Assembly (NCBI RefSeq): GCF_039673065.1
Contig: NZ_JBDJKW010000004.1
Location: 1-64,000, forward strand
Direction: 5' to 3'
Length of the DNA stretch: 64,000 nucleotides
Source of the DNA: Allobosea sp039673065
Lineage (GTDB): Bacteria > Pseudomonadota > Alphaproteobacteria > Rhizobiales > Beijerinckiaceae
Below, in pieces: positions 36,114-45,101 of the stretch (position 1 is the first letter of the stretch; the number at the start of each line of letters is the position of its first letter). The translations under genes were made by a program, and so were the position numbers. The notes under the pieces were generated by a model. The model made no database searches, had not been told where the DNA came from, and was given only the letters and a program-made list of their open reading frames with translations.

Positions 36114-36956
36114 ATGACCGATATCTCGACGGAGCCGCCGCGGCAGCCTGCGGAAGCCAGCTCCAAGAAGCGCGGCGTCTGCGCGATCTCGGGCGTCGAG
36201 ACCGCGCGCAAGAACCTGATCTCGCTGGACACCCTGCGCCCGTCCCTGGCCGAGCGCATCATGGCCGACTTCCCGCAGCTCGGCGAGCACAGCCTGGTCA
36301 GCAAGGCCGAGCTCGCGCGCTATCGCACGCGCTATGTCGAGGAGATCCTGCGCGAGGAGCACGGCGAATACTCCGATCTCGACCGCGAGGTGGTCGAGAG
36401 CATCGCGCGGCAGGACACGATAGCCCACGATACCGACGACGAGTTCGACGAGCAGCGCACCTTCGGCGAGCGGGTTTCGGACGGTCTCGCCAGCTTCGGC
36501 GGCTCCTGGGCCTTCCTGATCAGCTTCGGCATCGTGCTGCTCGTCTGGATGGGCCTCAACGTCGCGATGGGGGTGGGGGCCTTCGATCCCTACCCGTTCA
36601 TCCTCCTGAACCTCGTCCTGTCCTGCATCGCCGCGATCCAGGCGCCGATCATCATGATGAGCCAGAAACGGCAGGAGCAGAAGGACCGGGCGCGCTCCTC
36701 CAACGACTATCAGGTCAATCTCAAGGCCGAGCTCGAAATCCGCCATCTGCACGAGAAGATCGACCATTTGATCACCCGGCAATGGCAGCGCCTCGCAGAG
36801 ATCCAGCAGGTCCAGCTCGAAATCCTGCAGGAGGCCCAGCGCGACCAGGCCAAGCGGCTGGCGAAGGCGAAATCCTCGGCGCGGAAGGCGCGGAAGCCCA
36901 AGCCCAGGCCGGATTCGAAGCCGGACACACCGCCTTCGTCATCCGCGCCGGCCTGA
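36114..36956 (+). CDS. DUF1003 membrane protein
   Basis: A 280-residue protein with the DUF1003 domain: two membrane helices near residues 130-148 (FLISFGIVLLVWMGLNVAMG) and 158-178, followed by the family block IIMMSQKRQEQKDR. It ends in a coiled-coil region and a basic Lys/Arg/Pro tail. The function of DUF1003 is not known. It sits between ureAB and ureC in the same orientation, 33 and 53 bases from them, which is not the standard urease order. It could be an inserted gene or a helper of urease. Confidence 0.88.
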   Translation: MTDISTEPPRQPAEASSKKRGVCAISGVETARKNLISLDTLRPSLAERIMADFPQLGEHSLVSKAELARYRTRYVEEILREEHGEYSDLDREVVESIARQDTIAHDTDDEFDEQRTFGERVSDGLASFGGSWAFLISFGIVLLVWMGLNVAMGVGAFDPYPFILLNLVLSCIAAIQAPIIMMSQKRQEQKDRARSSNDYQVNLKAELEIRHLHEKIDHLITRQWQRLAEIQQVQLEILQEAQRDQAKRLAKAKSSARKARKPKPRPDSKPDTPPSSSAPA

Positions 36957-37009
36957 AAATTGCGACAGCCCGAACCATCCTCGTCGCGTTCGAGATCAGG
37001 GAAACGCCG

Positions 37010-38746
<1,737 letters not shown>

Positions 38747-38808
38747 GGAACAGCGCGCGGCGCGGCACGTTGCTCCGGCAGGGCGGCAGGCCCTTGCAGG
38801 AGCGAGCC

Positions 38809-39063
38809 ATGAGCGCAGAGCGAAAAGACAAGGGCGGCCGCAGTCCCGAGGCGCTGGCGACCTTCGCCGCCGCGGCGCGGCAGGGCGGCCGCAAGCCGGA
38901 CGATGTCGGCCTGACCGAGACGCCCGAGACCGCGCCGATCCCCGCCTCGCCCAAGGCGAAGGCCGACGCCGCGACGAAGGTGCTGCGCGAAGGCGTGCTC
39001 GGCCGCGACCAGGGCGCCGACGCAGCGATCGACCGCCTGCCGGACCGGACGCGGACGGACTGA
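38809..39063 (+). CDS. small hypothetical protein
   Basis: An 84-residue, charged protein without membrane segments, composed largely of Ala, Lys, Arg, Asp and Gly. I do not recognise a family. AGGAG lies seven bases before ATG 38809, and codon use matches the neighbours, which supports a real gene. It follows ureC by 62 bases on the same strand and ends 14 bases from the convergent PepSY gene. A longer frame from 38770 has no good ribosome site. Confidence 0.65.
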   Translation: MSAERKDKGGRSPEALATFAAAARQGGRKPDDVGLTETPETAPIPASPKAKADAATKVLREGVLGRDQGADAAIDRLPDRTRTD

Positions 39064-39077
39064 GCCGGGCGGCCGCC

Positions 39078-40013
39078 TCAGCTGGCCAGAGCGGGCGGCG
39101 CCACCGGGTTCGCCCGGCGATCGCGGCGGCGCGGGCGCAGGCGGCGCCGCAGCCAGATCGCGAAGCCGGTGCCGAGCAGCCCGGCCAGCGCCAGCGAGAT
39201 CGCGAGATTCAGCGCCCCCGACCAGATCCCGGCGAAGTTGCCCTCGTGGATGAGCCGCGGCCAGTTCTTCGGGGTCTCCGAAAGGCCGGCGCGCGTGACG
39301 CTATAGACGTTGAAGGCGCCGTTCTCGTTGAGCCTGACCAGCTGGCGTCCGCCGCGCATCCGCAGCCAGATCAGCTGCGAGGGGTCCTTGTCGCGCGCCA
39401 CGATGGCGAGGGCCTCGCGCAGGGGCAGGGGCTCTTCGCCCCGGCCGCCGGGCCCGCCCGCCGGCGCCAGGCTGATGCCGAAGGCGATGAACAGGCCGGT
39501 GATCGGGCTGGCGATCAGCAGCGGCAGGCCGAACCAGGCGACGCCCTTGTGCCAGCCGCCGAGCGTGTTGCGCAGCCGCGGCAGCCCCATGGCGACGCCC
39601 ATCAGCATCAGGACGACCATGGCGATGGTCGAGCCGATGACCAGCCAGTCGAGCTCGAAGAGCAGGTGCTCGTGCAGGCGGCGCGAGGCACCGAAGAAGC
39701 CGGCCAGCCCGCCATCGGCGGCCTGGAGGCCGGTCGCCGTGTCGAGCGTCACGTTCCCGCGCTCCGGCACGCCCTGTATGGTTAGCCGCCCGTCGTAATT
39801 GCGGTAGCTCAGCCCGCGCGCCTTGCCGGCCGGGTCCTTCGCGGCAAGCCAGCCATCGATCCTGGCGAGCGTCAGCTCGCCCGGCGACAGCTTCACCGTC
39901 TGCAGGATCGGCTCGACCGACAGGATCGCTCCGGTGGCGATCAGGAGCGCCAGCGGAACGGCGAAGCCGAGCGCCAGCCAGCGATGCAGACGAAACAGCC
40001 AAGCCTTGAGCAT
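39078..40013 (-). CDS. PepSY-associated transmembrane protein
   Basis: A 311-residue membrane protein of the PepSY-associated TM family. An N-terminal helix (FRLHRWLALGFAVPLALLIATGAIL) carries the LHRW motif. A periplasmic domain with NYDGRLTIQGV, a middle helix region (WLVIGSTIAMVVLMLMGVAMG) with WHKGVAWFGLPLL, and a last helix near residue 280 follow. This family is often tied to iron uptake as a membrane reductase component. ATG 40013 follows GGAGAG; ATG 40037 is a weaker start. It is divergent from an iron-type binding protein, which fits such a role, but no receptor gene is nearby. Confidence 0.85.
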   Translation of the reverse strand: MLKAWLFRLHRWLALGFAVPLALLIATGAILSVEPILQTVKLSPGELTLARIDGWLAAKDPAGKARGLSYRNYDGRLTIQGVPERGNVTLDTATGLQAADGGLAGFFGASRRLHEHLLFELDWLVIGSTIAMVVLMLMGVAMGLPRLRNTLGGWHKGVAWFGLPLLIASPITGLFIAFGISLAPAGGPGGRGEEPLPLREALAIVARDKDPSQLIWLRMRGGRQLVRLNENGAFNVYSVTRAGLSETPKNWPRLIHEGNFAGIWSGALNLAISLALAGLLGTGFAIWLRRRLRPRRRDRRANPVAPPALAS

Positions 40014-40096
40014 GCCGATCTCTCCGGAAAGCCGCATGTTGCGCCTGCGAGGATCGCCGCCAAGTGAATTCTTTGTAATGATTCAAAACAAGGATC

Positions 40097-40112
40097 GTCG
40101 CGACGTCGCGAC
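40097..40112. promoter_or_regulatory. 16-base palindrome, operator candidate
   Basis: GTCGCGACGTCGCGAC is a perfect palindrome in the 181-base region between the divergent PepSY and binding-protein genes. The overlapping GACGTC repeats make chance less likely, but the DNA is GC-rich. No known regulator motif was recognised. Confidence 0.4.
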
Positions 40113-40133
40113 GTCGCAGCGGCCGTGTCGGCG

Positions 40134-40163
40134 TTGACAAGCGCGACGGGGCTGCGGCTCATT
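40134..40163 (+). promoter_or_regulatory. candidate promoter of the iron-type binding protein gene
   Basis: A perfect TTGACA (-35) lies at 40134-40139, 56 bases before the ATG. At 18-base spacing the -10 would be CTCATT, a weak match. It lies 21 bases after the palindrome at 40097, so a regulator there could act on it. Confidence 0.35.
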
Positions 40164-40194
40164 GGCTGGCAAAAGACTTTCGGAGGAACGTTTC

Positions 40195-41229
40195 ATGGAC
40201 CGGAGATTCACGCTGGCTGCGGCCGTCTCGCTGGCGAGCGTCGCGGCGGCAGCCATGCCGGCCGCGGCCCAGCAGGGACAGGTCACCGTCTACTGCTCGA
40301 TCCTTGAGGAGCAGTGCCGCGAGGGCGCGGCTATCTTCGAGAAGCAGACCGGCATCAAGGTCCAGATGGTGCGCAAGTCGACCGGCGAGGTCTATGCGCA
40401 GGTCAAGGCCGAGGCTTCGAACCCGCGCGGCGACGTCTGGTGGGGCGGTCCCGGGGAGCCGCATCTGCAGGCGGCCGAGGAAGGGCTGCTCGACGAGTAC
40501 AAGTCGCCGAAGCTGCCGGAGCTGCACAGCTGGGCGCAGCGCCATGCCGAGCAGGCCAAGTACCGCACGTCCGGCATCTATCTCGGCGCGCTCGGCATCG
40601 GCTACAACACCGAGACGCTGAAGGAGAAGGGCGTCGCCGCGCCGAAATGCTGGGCCGACCTGCTCGATCCCAAGCTCAAGGGCGAGGTGCAGGTCGCCGA
40701 TCCGAGCTCGTCCGGCACGGCCTATGTCTTCCTGGCGACGGCGGTGCAGATGATGGGCGAGGACAAGGGCTTCGACTATCTCAAGGCCCTGCACAAGAAC
40801 ATCAGCCAGTACACCAAGTCGGGCATCGCGCCGGTGAAGGCGACGGCGCTCGGCGAGACCGCGGTCGGCATCGCCTTCATGCATGACATGCTGACGCAGA
40901 GGCTGCAGGGCGCGCCGATCGCCATCGTGGCGCCCTGCGAGGGCACCGGCTACGAGACCGGCTCGGTCTCGGTGATCAAGGGCGGCAAGAACCCCGAGGC
41001 GGCGCGCAAATTCGTCGACTTCACGCTCTCGCCCGAGGCGCAGGACATCAATGCCAAGCTGAAGATCAACTCCATCCCGTCGAACCGGAACGCCAAGCTC
41101 TCGCCGGATGCGCCGAAATTCGAGGAGATCAAGCTGATCGACTACGACACCCCGCGCTGGGGCAGCCCGGCCGAGCGCTCGCGCCTGCTCAAGAAGTTCG
41201 ACACCGAGGTGAAGGCGCTGCCGCGCTGA
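40195..41229 (+). CDS. ABC transporter substrate-binding protein, iron(III)-type
   Basis: A 344-residue extracellular solute-binding protein of family 1, close to FbpA/AfuA-type ferric binding proteins. The signal peptide ends AAAAMPAAAQQ. Then VTVYCSILEEQCREGAAIFEKQTGIKVQMVR opens the mature protein, with GDVWWGGPGEPHLQAAEEGLL as the typical ligand loop. ATG 40195 follows GGAGGAA. No permease or ATPase gene is adjacent, so it is an orphan or works with a transporter elsewhere. A perfect hairpin terminator follows the gene. Confidence 0.88.
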   Translation: MDRRFTLAAAVSLASVAAAAMPAAAQQGQVTVYCSILEEQCREGAAIFEKQTGIKVQMVRKSTGEVYAQVKAEASNPRGDVWWGGPGEPHLQAAEEGLLDEYKSPKLPELHSWAQRHAEQAKYRTSGIYLGALGIGYNTETLKEKGVAAPKCWADLLDPKLKGEVQVADPSSSGTAYVFLATAVQMMGEDKGFDYLKALHKNISQYTKSGIAPVKATALGETAVGIAFMHDMLTQRLQGAPIAIVAPCEGTGYETGSVSVIKGGKNPEAARKFVDFTLSPEAQDINAKLKINSIPSNRNAKLSPDAPKFEEIKLIDYDTPRWGSPAERSRLLKKFDTEVKALPR

Positions 41230-41252
41230 TGGCATCCGCCGCGACCTGACGA

Positions 41253-41282
41253 GAACGGCCGCGACTTGCGTCGCGGCCGTTC
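41253..41282 (+). terminator. terminator hairpin after the iron-type binding protein
   Basis: A perfect 12-base stem, GAACGGCCGCGA at 41253-41264 with TCGCGGCCGTTC at 41271-41282, loop of six. It ends in CCTTTCC, a weak T-rich tail. It lies in the gap between convergent genes and may stop transcription from both sides. Confidence 0.7.
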
Positions 41283-41332
41283 CCTTTCCTGGCTGGCCCC
41301 ACGCGGGAGCCGGCCTCGTCTCGTCGACCGGT

Positions 41333-42379
41333 TCAGCGCACCGGCGGGGCGTATTGCAGGCCGCCCTTGGTCCAGAGGCGGTTGGGGCCGCGCGGCAGCT
41401 TCAGGGCCGAGTTCCCGCCGAGATGGCGGTCGAAGCTCTCGCCGTAATTGCCGACCGCCTTGACGATGCGCACGACCCAATCGTTCGTTAGGCCCATGCT
41501 CTCGCCGAACTTGCCCTCGCTGCCGAGCAGGCGCCGGATTTCCGGATTCTGCGATTTCAGCATCTCGTCGACATTCGCCTGGGTAATGCCGAACTCCTCG
41601 GCATTCAGCATCGCGAACACCGTCCAGCGCACGATGTCGAACCAGGCGTCGTCGCCCTGGCGCACCCAGGGGCCGAGCGGCTCCTTCGAGATCACCTCGG
41701 TCAGCAGGGCGTGGTCGTCCGGCGTCTTGAGCTTCATCCGCTGGGCGGCGAGCTGGGAGAGGTCGGTGGTGTAGGCGTCGCAGCGCCCCGCCTCATAGGC
41801 CTGGATCGCGTCGTCCAGCCCGGAGAAGGCGATGACCTCATACTTAAGGCCGTGGGTGCGGAAATAATCGGCGAGGTTGAGCTCGGTGGTGGTGCCCTGC
41901 GCCACGCAGATCGAGGCGCCGTCCAGCTGCTTGACGGCCGTCACGTCGGCCTTCTTGCGGACGAGGAAGCCCTGGCCGTCGAAATAGTTGATCGCGGTGA
42001 AGTTCACCCCGAAATTTGCGTCCCGGCTCAGCGTCCAGGTGGTGGTCTGGGACAGTACGTCGATCTCGCCGCTCTGCAGCGCGATCAGCCGGTCCTTGGA
42101 GGCCAGCGAGATGTACTTGGCTTTGTCCTGGTCGCCGAAGATGGCGGCGGCGAGGGCCCGGCAGATGTCGCTGTCGAAGCCGCGCCACTTGCCCTGCGCG
42201 TCCGGCAGGGAGAAGCCGGTGACGCCCTGGCTCGCGCTGCAGATGACGTGGCCGCGCTGCTTGATGCGCTCCAGCGTGGTCTGGGCGGAGGCGCTGGCGC
42301 CCGCGAGCGTGACGAATGCCATGCCGGCGATCAGGCCGGTCAATCGGCGCAAAGCGGTGCGCGGCGGGTTGGAAGTCAT
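41333..42379 (-). CDS. general amino acid ABC transporter binding protein (AapJ-like), copy 1
   Basis: A 348-residue AapJ-type periplasmic amino acid binding protein. It has a signal peptide (GLIAGMAFVTLAGASASA), then TTLERIKQRGHVICSASQGVTGFS, with the ligand site loops ASKDRLIALQSGEIDVL and GRCDAYTTDLSQL. It ends in TKGGLQYAPPVR. ATG 42379 follows CAGGGA. It has a close paralogue at 43845 on the same strand. The IS element inserted 37-40 bases upstream of this ATG probably cuts it off from its original promoter. No AapQ/M/P permease or ATPase genes are present. Confidence 0.92.
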   Translation of the reverse strand: MTSNPPRTALRRLTGLIAGMAFVTLAGASASAQTTLERIKQRGHVICSASQGVTGFSLPDAQGKWRGFDSDICRALAAAIFGDQDKAKYISLASKDRLIALQSGEIDVLSQTTTWTLSRDANFGVNFTAINYFDGQGFLVRKKADVTAVKQLDGASICVAQGTTTELNLADYFRTHGLKYEVIAFSGLDDAIQAYEAGRCDAYTTDLSQLAAQRMKLKTPDDHALLTEVISKEPLGPWVRQGDDAWFDIVRWTVFAMLNAEEFGITQANVDEMLKSQNPEIRRLLGSEGKFGESMGLTNDWVVRIVKAVGNYGESFDRHLGGNSALKLPRGPNRLWTKGGLQYAPPVR

Positions 42380-42415
42380 GGCAGTCCCTGTCCTGGCTGA
42401 GCAAACTGCCCGCAT

Positions 42416-42419
42416 CTAG
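42416..42419. repeat. target-site duplication of the IS element (left copy)
   Basis: CTAG at 42416-42419 outside the left inverted repeat is matched by CTAG at 43732-43735 outside the right repeat. It fits the YTAR target known for IS5-type elements. Because CTAG is palindromic, the boundary could also be drawn with a TA duplication. Confidence 0.7.
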
Positions 42420-42433
42420 GCGGCGTGGACAAA
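42420..42433 (+). repeat. left terminal inverted repeat of the IS
   Basis: GCGGCGTGGACAAA; identical to the reverse complement of 43718-43731. With the flanking CTAG, 18 bases match at the two ends. Confidence 0.85.
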
Positions 42434-42458
42434 ATGCGTAGTCAGCGGATGTTGCCGA

Positions 42459-42827
42459 TTACGACCGCAACTGCATATCGGAAGGTGGGTCGATTTCGTA
42501 TATGCCGCGAGCTGCCCTGATGCTGATCGTTGACGATATTGGCCGGACATCCATCAGTTCCCAAGCCAGCCACCCCTCCTCGAAATAGCTGCCGCAGGCG
42601 GCTGCCAAATCTTCCGGGACGAATGGACGAAAGGCGCCGACGCGAACGATAGCGACGGCTTTGCCTTCATAGTCTTCGTCTCCTTCTGCTCGAAGGAACC
42701 GGCCGTTCTCGACGATCAAAAGGTCCTCATCGGCACCTATGGTGGGTTTCCAACGCCGCACCTCCAAGGTTTTTTCACCGGATGCTATCCGCCTGCCGCC
42801 GGGGGCTACAATCGATAGTGCTTTCAT
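42459..42827 (-). CDS. ASCH-domain protein, passenger of the IS element
   Basis: A 122-residue protein whose first half is an ASCH domain. MKALSIVAPGGRRIASGEKTLEVRRWKP carries the family's GEKTxExRxW motif, and then ENGRF and AVAIVRVGAF follow, as is usual for the beta-barrel. ASCH proteins are thought to bind RNA or nucleotides, and one class deacylates acetylated cytidine. It runs away from the transposase gene and its stop is 25 bases from the left inverted repeat. AT-rich leader with GGAAAA before ATG 42827. The gene differs from its surroundings in composition. A function in transposition, tRNA or stress control is not known. Confidence 0.82.
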   Translation of the reverse strand: MKALSIVAPGGRRIASGEKTLEVRRWKPTIGADEDLLIVENGRFLRAEGDEDYEGKAVAIVRVGAFRPFVPEDLAAACGSYFEEGWLAWELMDVRPISSTISIRAARGIYEIDPPSDMQLRS

Positions 42828-42914
42828 ATTATTCGATTTTCCATAGCCTGAACCATACAGCAACCGGCAGTTACTTGTTGCAACGACGACCGCTAAAAAA
42901 CTATTTGACCAGCT

Positions 42915-43735
42915 ATGACCGCGCTGATTCAAGGCTGCTTTTTGGAGGCAGGTTTGAGCAGAGGCGATCTCACCGAGGCGGAATGGCCCATTTTGAAGAA
43001 CTTGCTGCCGATCGAGCCTGAGAACCGTGGTCGAGGCAGGCCTCCCGAGCAGAACCGCTCTATCATCAACGGTATACTCTGGCGGCTTCGCTGCGGCGCT
43101 CCGTGGCGTGACGTGCCGCCCAAATATGGCAGCTGGAACACGATCTATCGGCGGTTTCGTAGATGGAGCGAAGCCGGGATCTGGGAGACCCTTGCTGCGA
43201 CGCTGGCCGAGATAATGGCCGACAGCGGCCACTACAGCATCGACAGCACCACCGTTCGCGCCCACGTCTCGGCAGCGGGCGGAAAAGGGGGACTCATCGA
43301 CGCGCTCTTGGCCGCTCGCGGGGCGGGTTCACCAGTAAGCTTCACTGCCTGGCTGATGCCCTCGGACGACCTCTCGCCTTCCATCTGACGGTCGGTGAGG
43401 CGGCAGATTGCAGAGCCTATGACGCCCTGATCGACCTGCCCGAGCGCGCGCCTGAAGCTTTGCTCGCCGACAAGGGCTACGATGCAGACGTAATCCGTGC
43501 AGACCTCGCAGAACGAAAAATCGAGGCCGTCATTCCCGGTCGGTCAAACCGTCGTGTGAAAATCGAGTATGATCGGGCGCTCTACGAGCAACGCAATCGC
43601 ATCGAGCGCATGTTCGGCCAACTCAAGATCAACCGCGCCATCGCCACCCGCTACGACCAACTCGCCAACAGCTTCCTCGGCATGGTCCATCTTGCCACCG
43701 CCAGATACTGGCTCAAATTTGTCCACGCCGCCTAG
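42915..43735 (+). CDS. IS5-family transposase, two frames joined by a -1 frameshift
   Basis: An IS5-type DDE transposase encoded in two overlapping frames. OrfA (42915-43388) holds the N-terminal helical domain (LTEAEWPILKNLLPIEPENRG) and the first catalytic Asp in YSIDSTTVRAH. The -1 frame continues with GGFTSKLHCLADALGRPL, the second Asp in LLADKGYDAD and the Glu in RNRIERMFGQLK. The switch occurs at AAAAGGGGG (43283-43291), a likely slippery site. The complete product is about 273 residues and looks intact. The stop TAG at 43733-43735 lies in the target duplication, not in the element itself. Confidence 0.88.
43283..43291 (+). promoter_or_regulatory. probable -1 frameshift site in the transposase
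   Basis: AAAAGGGGG at the junction between OrfA and OrfB. A ribosome slipping back by one base on AAA passes from GGA-AAA-GGG-GGA to a frame reading GGG-ACT-CAT and so to the second and third catalytic residues. Such two-ORF transposases are known in the IS427 group of IS5. Confidence 0.7.
43718..43731 (-). repeat. right terminal inverted repeat of the IS
   Basis: Reverse complement of GCGGCGTGGACAAA, within the last codons of the transposase. It is followed by CTAG. Confidence 0.85.
43732..43735. repeat. target-site duplication of the IS element (right copy)
   Basis: CTAG matching 42416-42419. Its last three bases, TAG, are the stop codon of the transposase. Confidence 0.7.
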
Positions 43736-43800
43736 CAGGGAGGGACGGCGCACTGCCATGCGGCAGGGCAGGCGCCGGCGAGTTGCACACAGGCGCTGGG

Positions 43801-43835
43801 AGGGCGGCACGCGGCTCTCGGCCGCGTGCCGCCCT
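43801..43835 (-). terminator. terminator hairpin after AapJ-like copy 2
   Basis: A perfect 15-base stem, AGGGCGGCACGCGGC at 43801-43815 with its complement at 43821-43835, loop of five. It lies 10 bases after the stop of the AapJ-like gene. The strong stem has no T-run on either side. The 65 bases between it and the IS are the former upstream region of copy 1. Confidence 0.7.
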
Positions 43836-43844
43836 CGTTTCAGG

Positions 43845-44891
43845 TCAGCGCACCGGCGGGGCGTATTGCAGGCCGCCCTTGGTCCAGAGCCGGTTGGGGC
43901 CGCGCGGCAGCTTCAGCGCCGACTTGTCGCCGAGATGGCGGTCGAAGCTCTCGCCATAGTTGCCGACCGCCTTGATGATGCGCACGACCCAGTCATTGGT
44001 CAGGCCGAGGCTTTCGCCGAACTTGCCCTCGCCGCCGAGCAGGCGCCGGATCTCCGGGTTCTGCGACTTCACCATCTCGTCGACATTCGCCTGGGTGATG
44101 CCGAACTCCTCGGCGTTGACCAGGGCGAACGCCGTCCAGCGCACGATGTCGAACCAGGCGTCGTCGCCCTGGCGGACCCAGGGGCCGAGCGGCTCCTTGG
44201 AGATCACCTCGGTCAGGAGCTCATGCTCCTCGGGCGCCTTGAGCTTGTTGCGGTTCGAGGCGAGCTGCGACAGGTCGGTGGTGTAGGCGTCGCAGCGGCC
44301 GGCCTCATAGGCCTGCACGGTCTCGTCGAGCCCGGCATAGGCCACGACCTCGTACTTCATCCCGTTGGTGCGGAAATAGTCGGCGAGGTTGAGCTCGGAG
44401 GTCGTGCCCTGCGCCACGCAGATCGAGGCGCCGTCGAGGCCCTTGAGATCCTTGAGGTTGAGGCTCTTGCGGACGAGGAAGCCCTGGCCGTCGAAATAGG
44501 TGATGGCGGTGAAGTTGAGGCCGAAGCCGGTGTCGCGGCCGAGCGTCCAGGTGGTGGTGCGGGCAAGAACGTCGATCTCGCCGCTCTGCAGGGCGGTGAG
44601 TCGGTCCTTGGAGGCCAGCGAGATGTACTTCGTCTTCTCCTGGTCGTTGAAGATAGCGGCGGCGAGCGCACGGCAGAAATCCGTGTCGAAGCCGCGCCAC
44701 TGGCCCTGCGCGTCGGGCAGGGAGAAGCCGGCCACGCCCTGGCTGGTGCCGCAGATGATGTGGCCGCGCTGCTTGATCTTGTCCAGCGTCGACTGGGCCA
44801 TGGCGGCCCCGCTCATCGTCGCGGTGAGGGCGAGGCCGCCGATCAGCCCCGCGAGCTTGCCGGCGAAACGCCCGGTTGAAAACGAACTCAT
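43845..44891 (-). CDS. general amino acid ABC transporter binding protein (AapJ-like), copy 2
   Basis: A 348-residue paralogue of the gene at 41333, identical in length. It has a signal peptide (GLIGGLALTATMSGAAMA) and the same landmarks, STLDKIKQRGHIICGTSQGV, ASKDRLTALQSGEIDVL and KGGLQYAPPVR. The last 24 residues are identical in both. The pair was probably made by tandem duplication before the IS came in. ATG 44891 is used. It is divergent from ureE, and the 210-base gap between them holds nothing I can identify beyond presumed promoters. Confidence 0.92.
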   Translation of the reverse strand: MSSFSTGRFAGKLAGLIGGLALTATMSGAAMAQSTLDKIKQRGHIICGTSQGVAGFSLPDAQGQWRGFDTDFCRALAAAIFNDQEKTKYISLASKDRLTALQSGEIDVLARTTTWTLGRDTGFGLNFTAITYFDGQGFLVRKSLNLKDLKGLDGASICVAQGTTSELNLADYFRTNGMKYEVVAYAGLDETVQAYEAGRCDAYTTDLSQLASNRNKLKAPEEHELLTEVISKEPLGPWVRQGDDAWFDIVRWTAFALVNAEEFGITQANVDEMVKSQNPEIRRLLGGEGKFGESLGLTNDWVVRIIKAVGNYGESFDRHLGDKSALKLPRGPNRLWTKGGLQYAPPVR

Positions 44892-45101
44892 GTCAGCCCC
44901 GTGTTCTCGTTGATCGCGGTCCCCGCCTCTGCCGGGCAGGGGCTCCGCTGCGCCCAGTCTATCCGCTCGGCGGCGGGGCGTCGATCAGGAGCCGGCTGCG
45001 GCGGCGAGGGGGCTTGCGTCGGCGCCCGGGCAGTGGTCGAAGTGAAAGGGAAAGGCGCGATCGAGACAGCGCCGCCAGCCCCAGCACCGAGTGAACCCAC
45101 C

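Larger units (their letters stand above)
42420..43731 (+). mobile_element. IS5-family insertion sequence carrying an ASCH-domain gene
   Basis: A 1312-base element bounded by perfect 14-base inverted repeats GCGGCGTGGACAAA (42420-42433, complement at 43718-43731), with CTAG flanks on both sides. It holds a DDE transposase in two frames on the plus strand and an ASCH-domain gene on the minus strand. Typical one-transposase IS5-family elements are about 800-950 bases, so the additional length is the ASCH gene and its leader. No copy of the repeat exists nearer to the transposase, so the ASCH gene lies inside the element. Its base composition is visibly less GC-rich than the surroundings. Confidence 0.85.

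Noticed and set aside
42915..43735. Transposase as a frameshifted pseudogene
   Set aside because: The break coincides with an A4G5 slippery tract and the overlap carries both halves intact, with all three catalytic residues kept, so a programmed frameshift is more likely.
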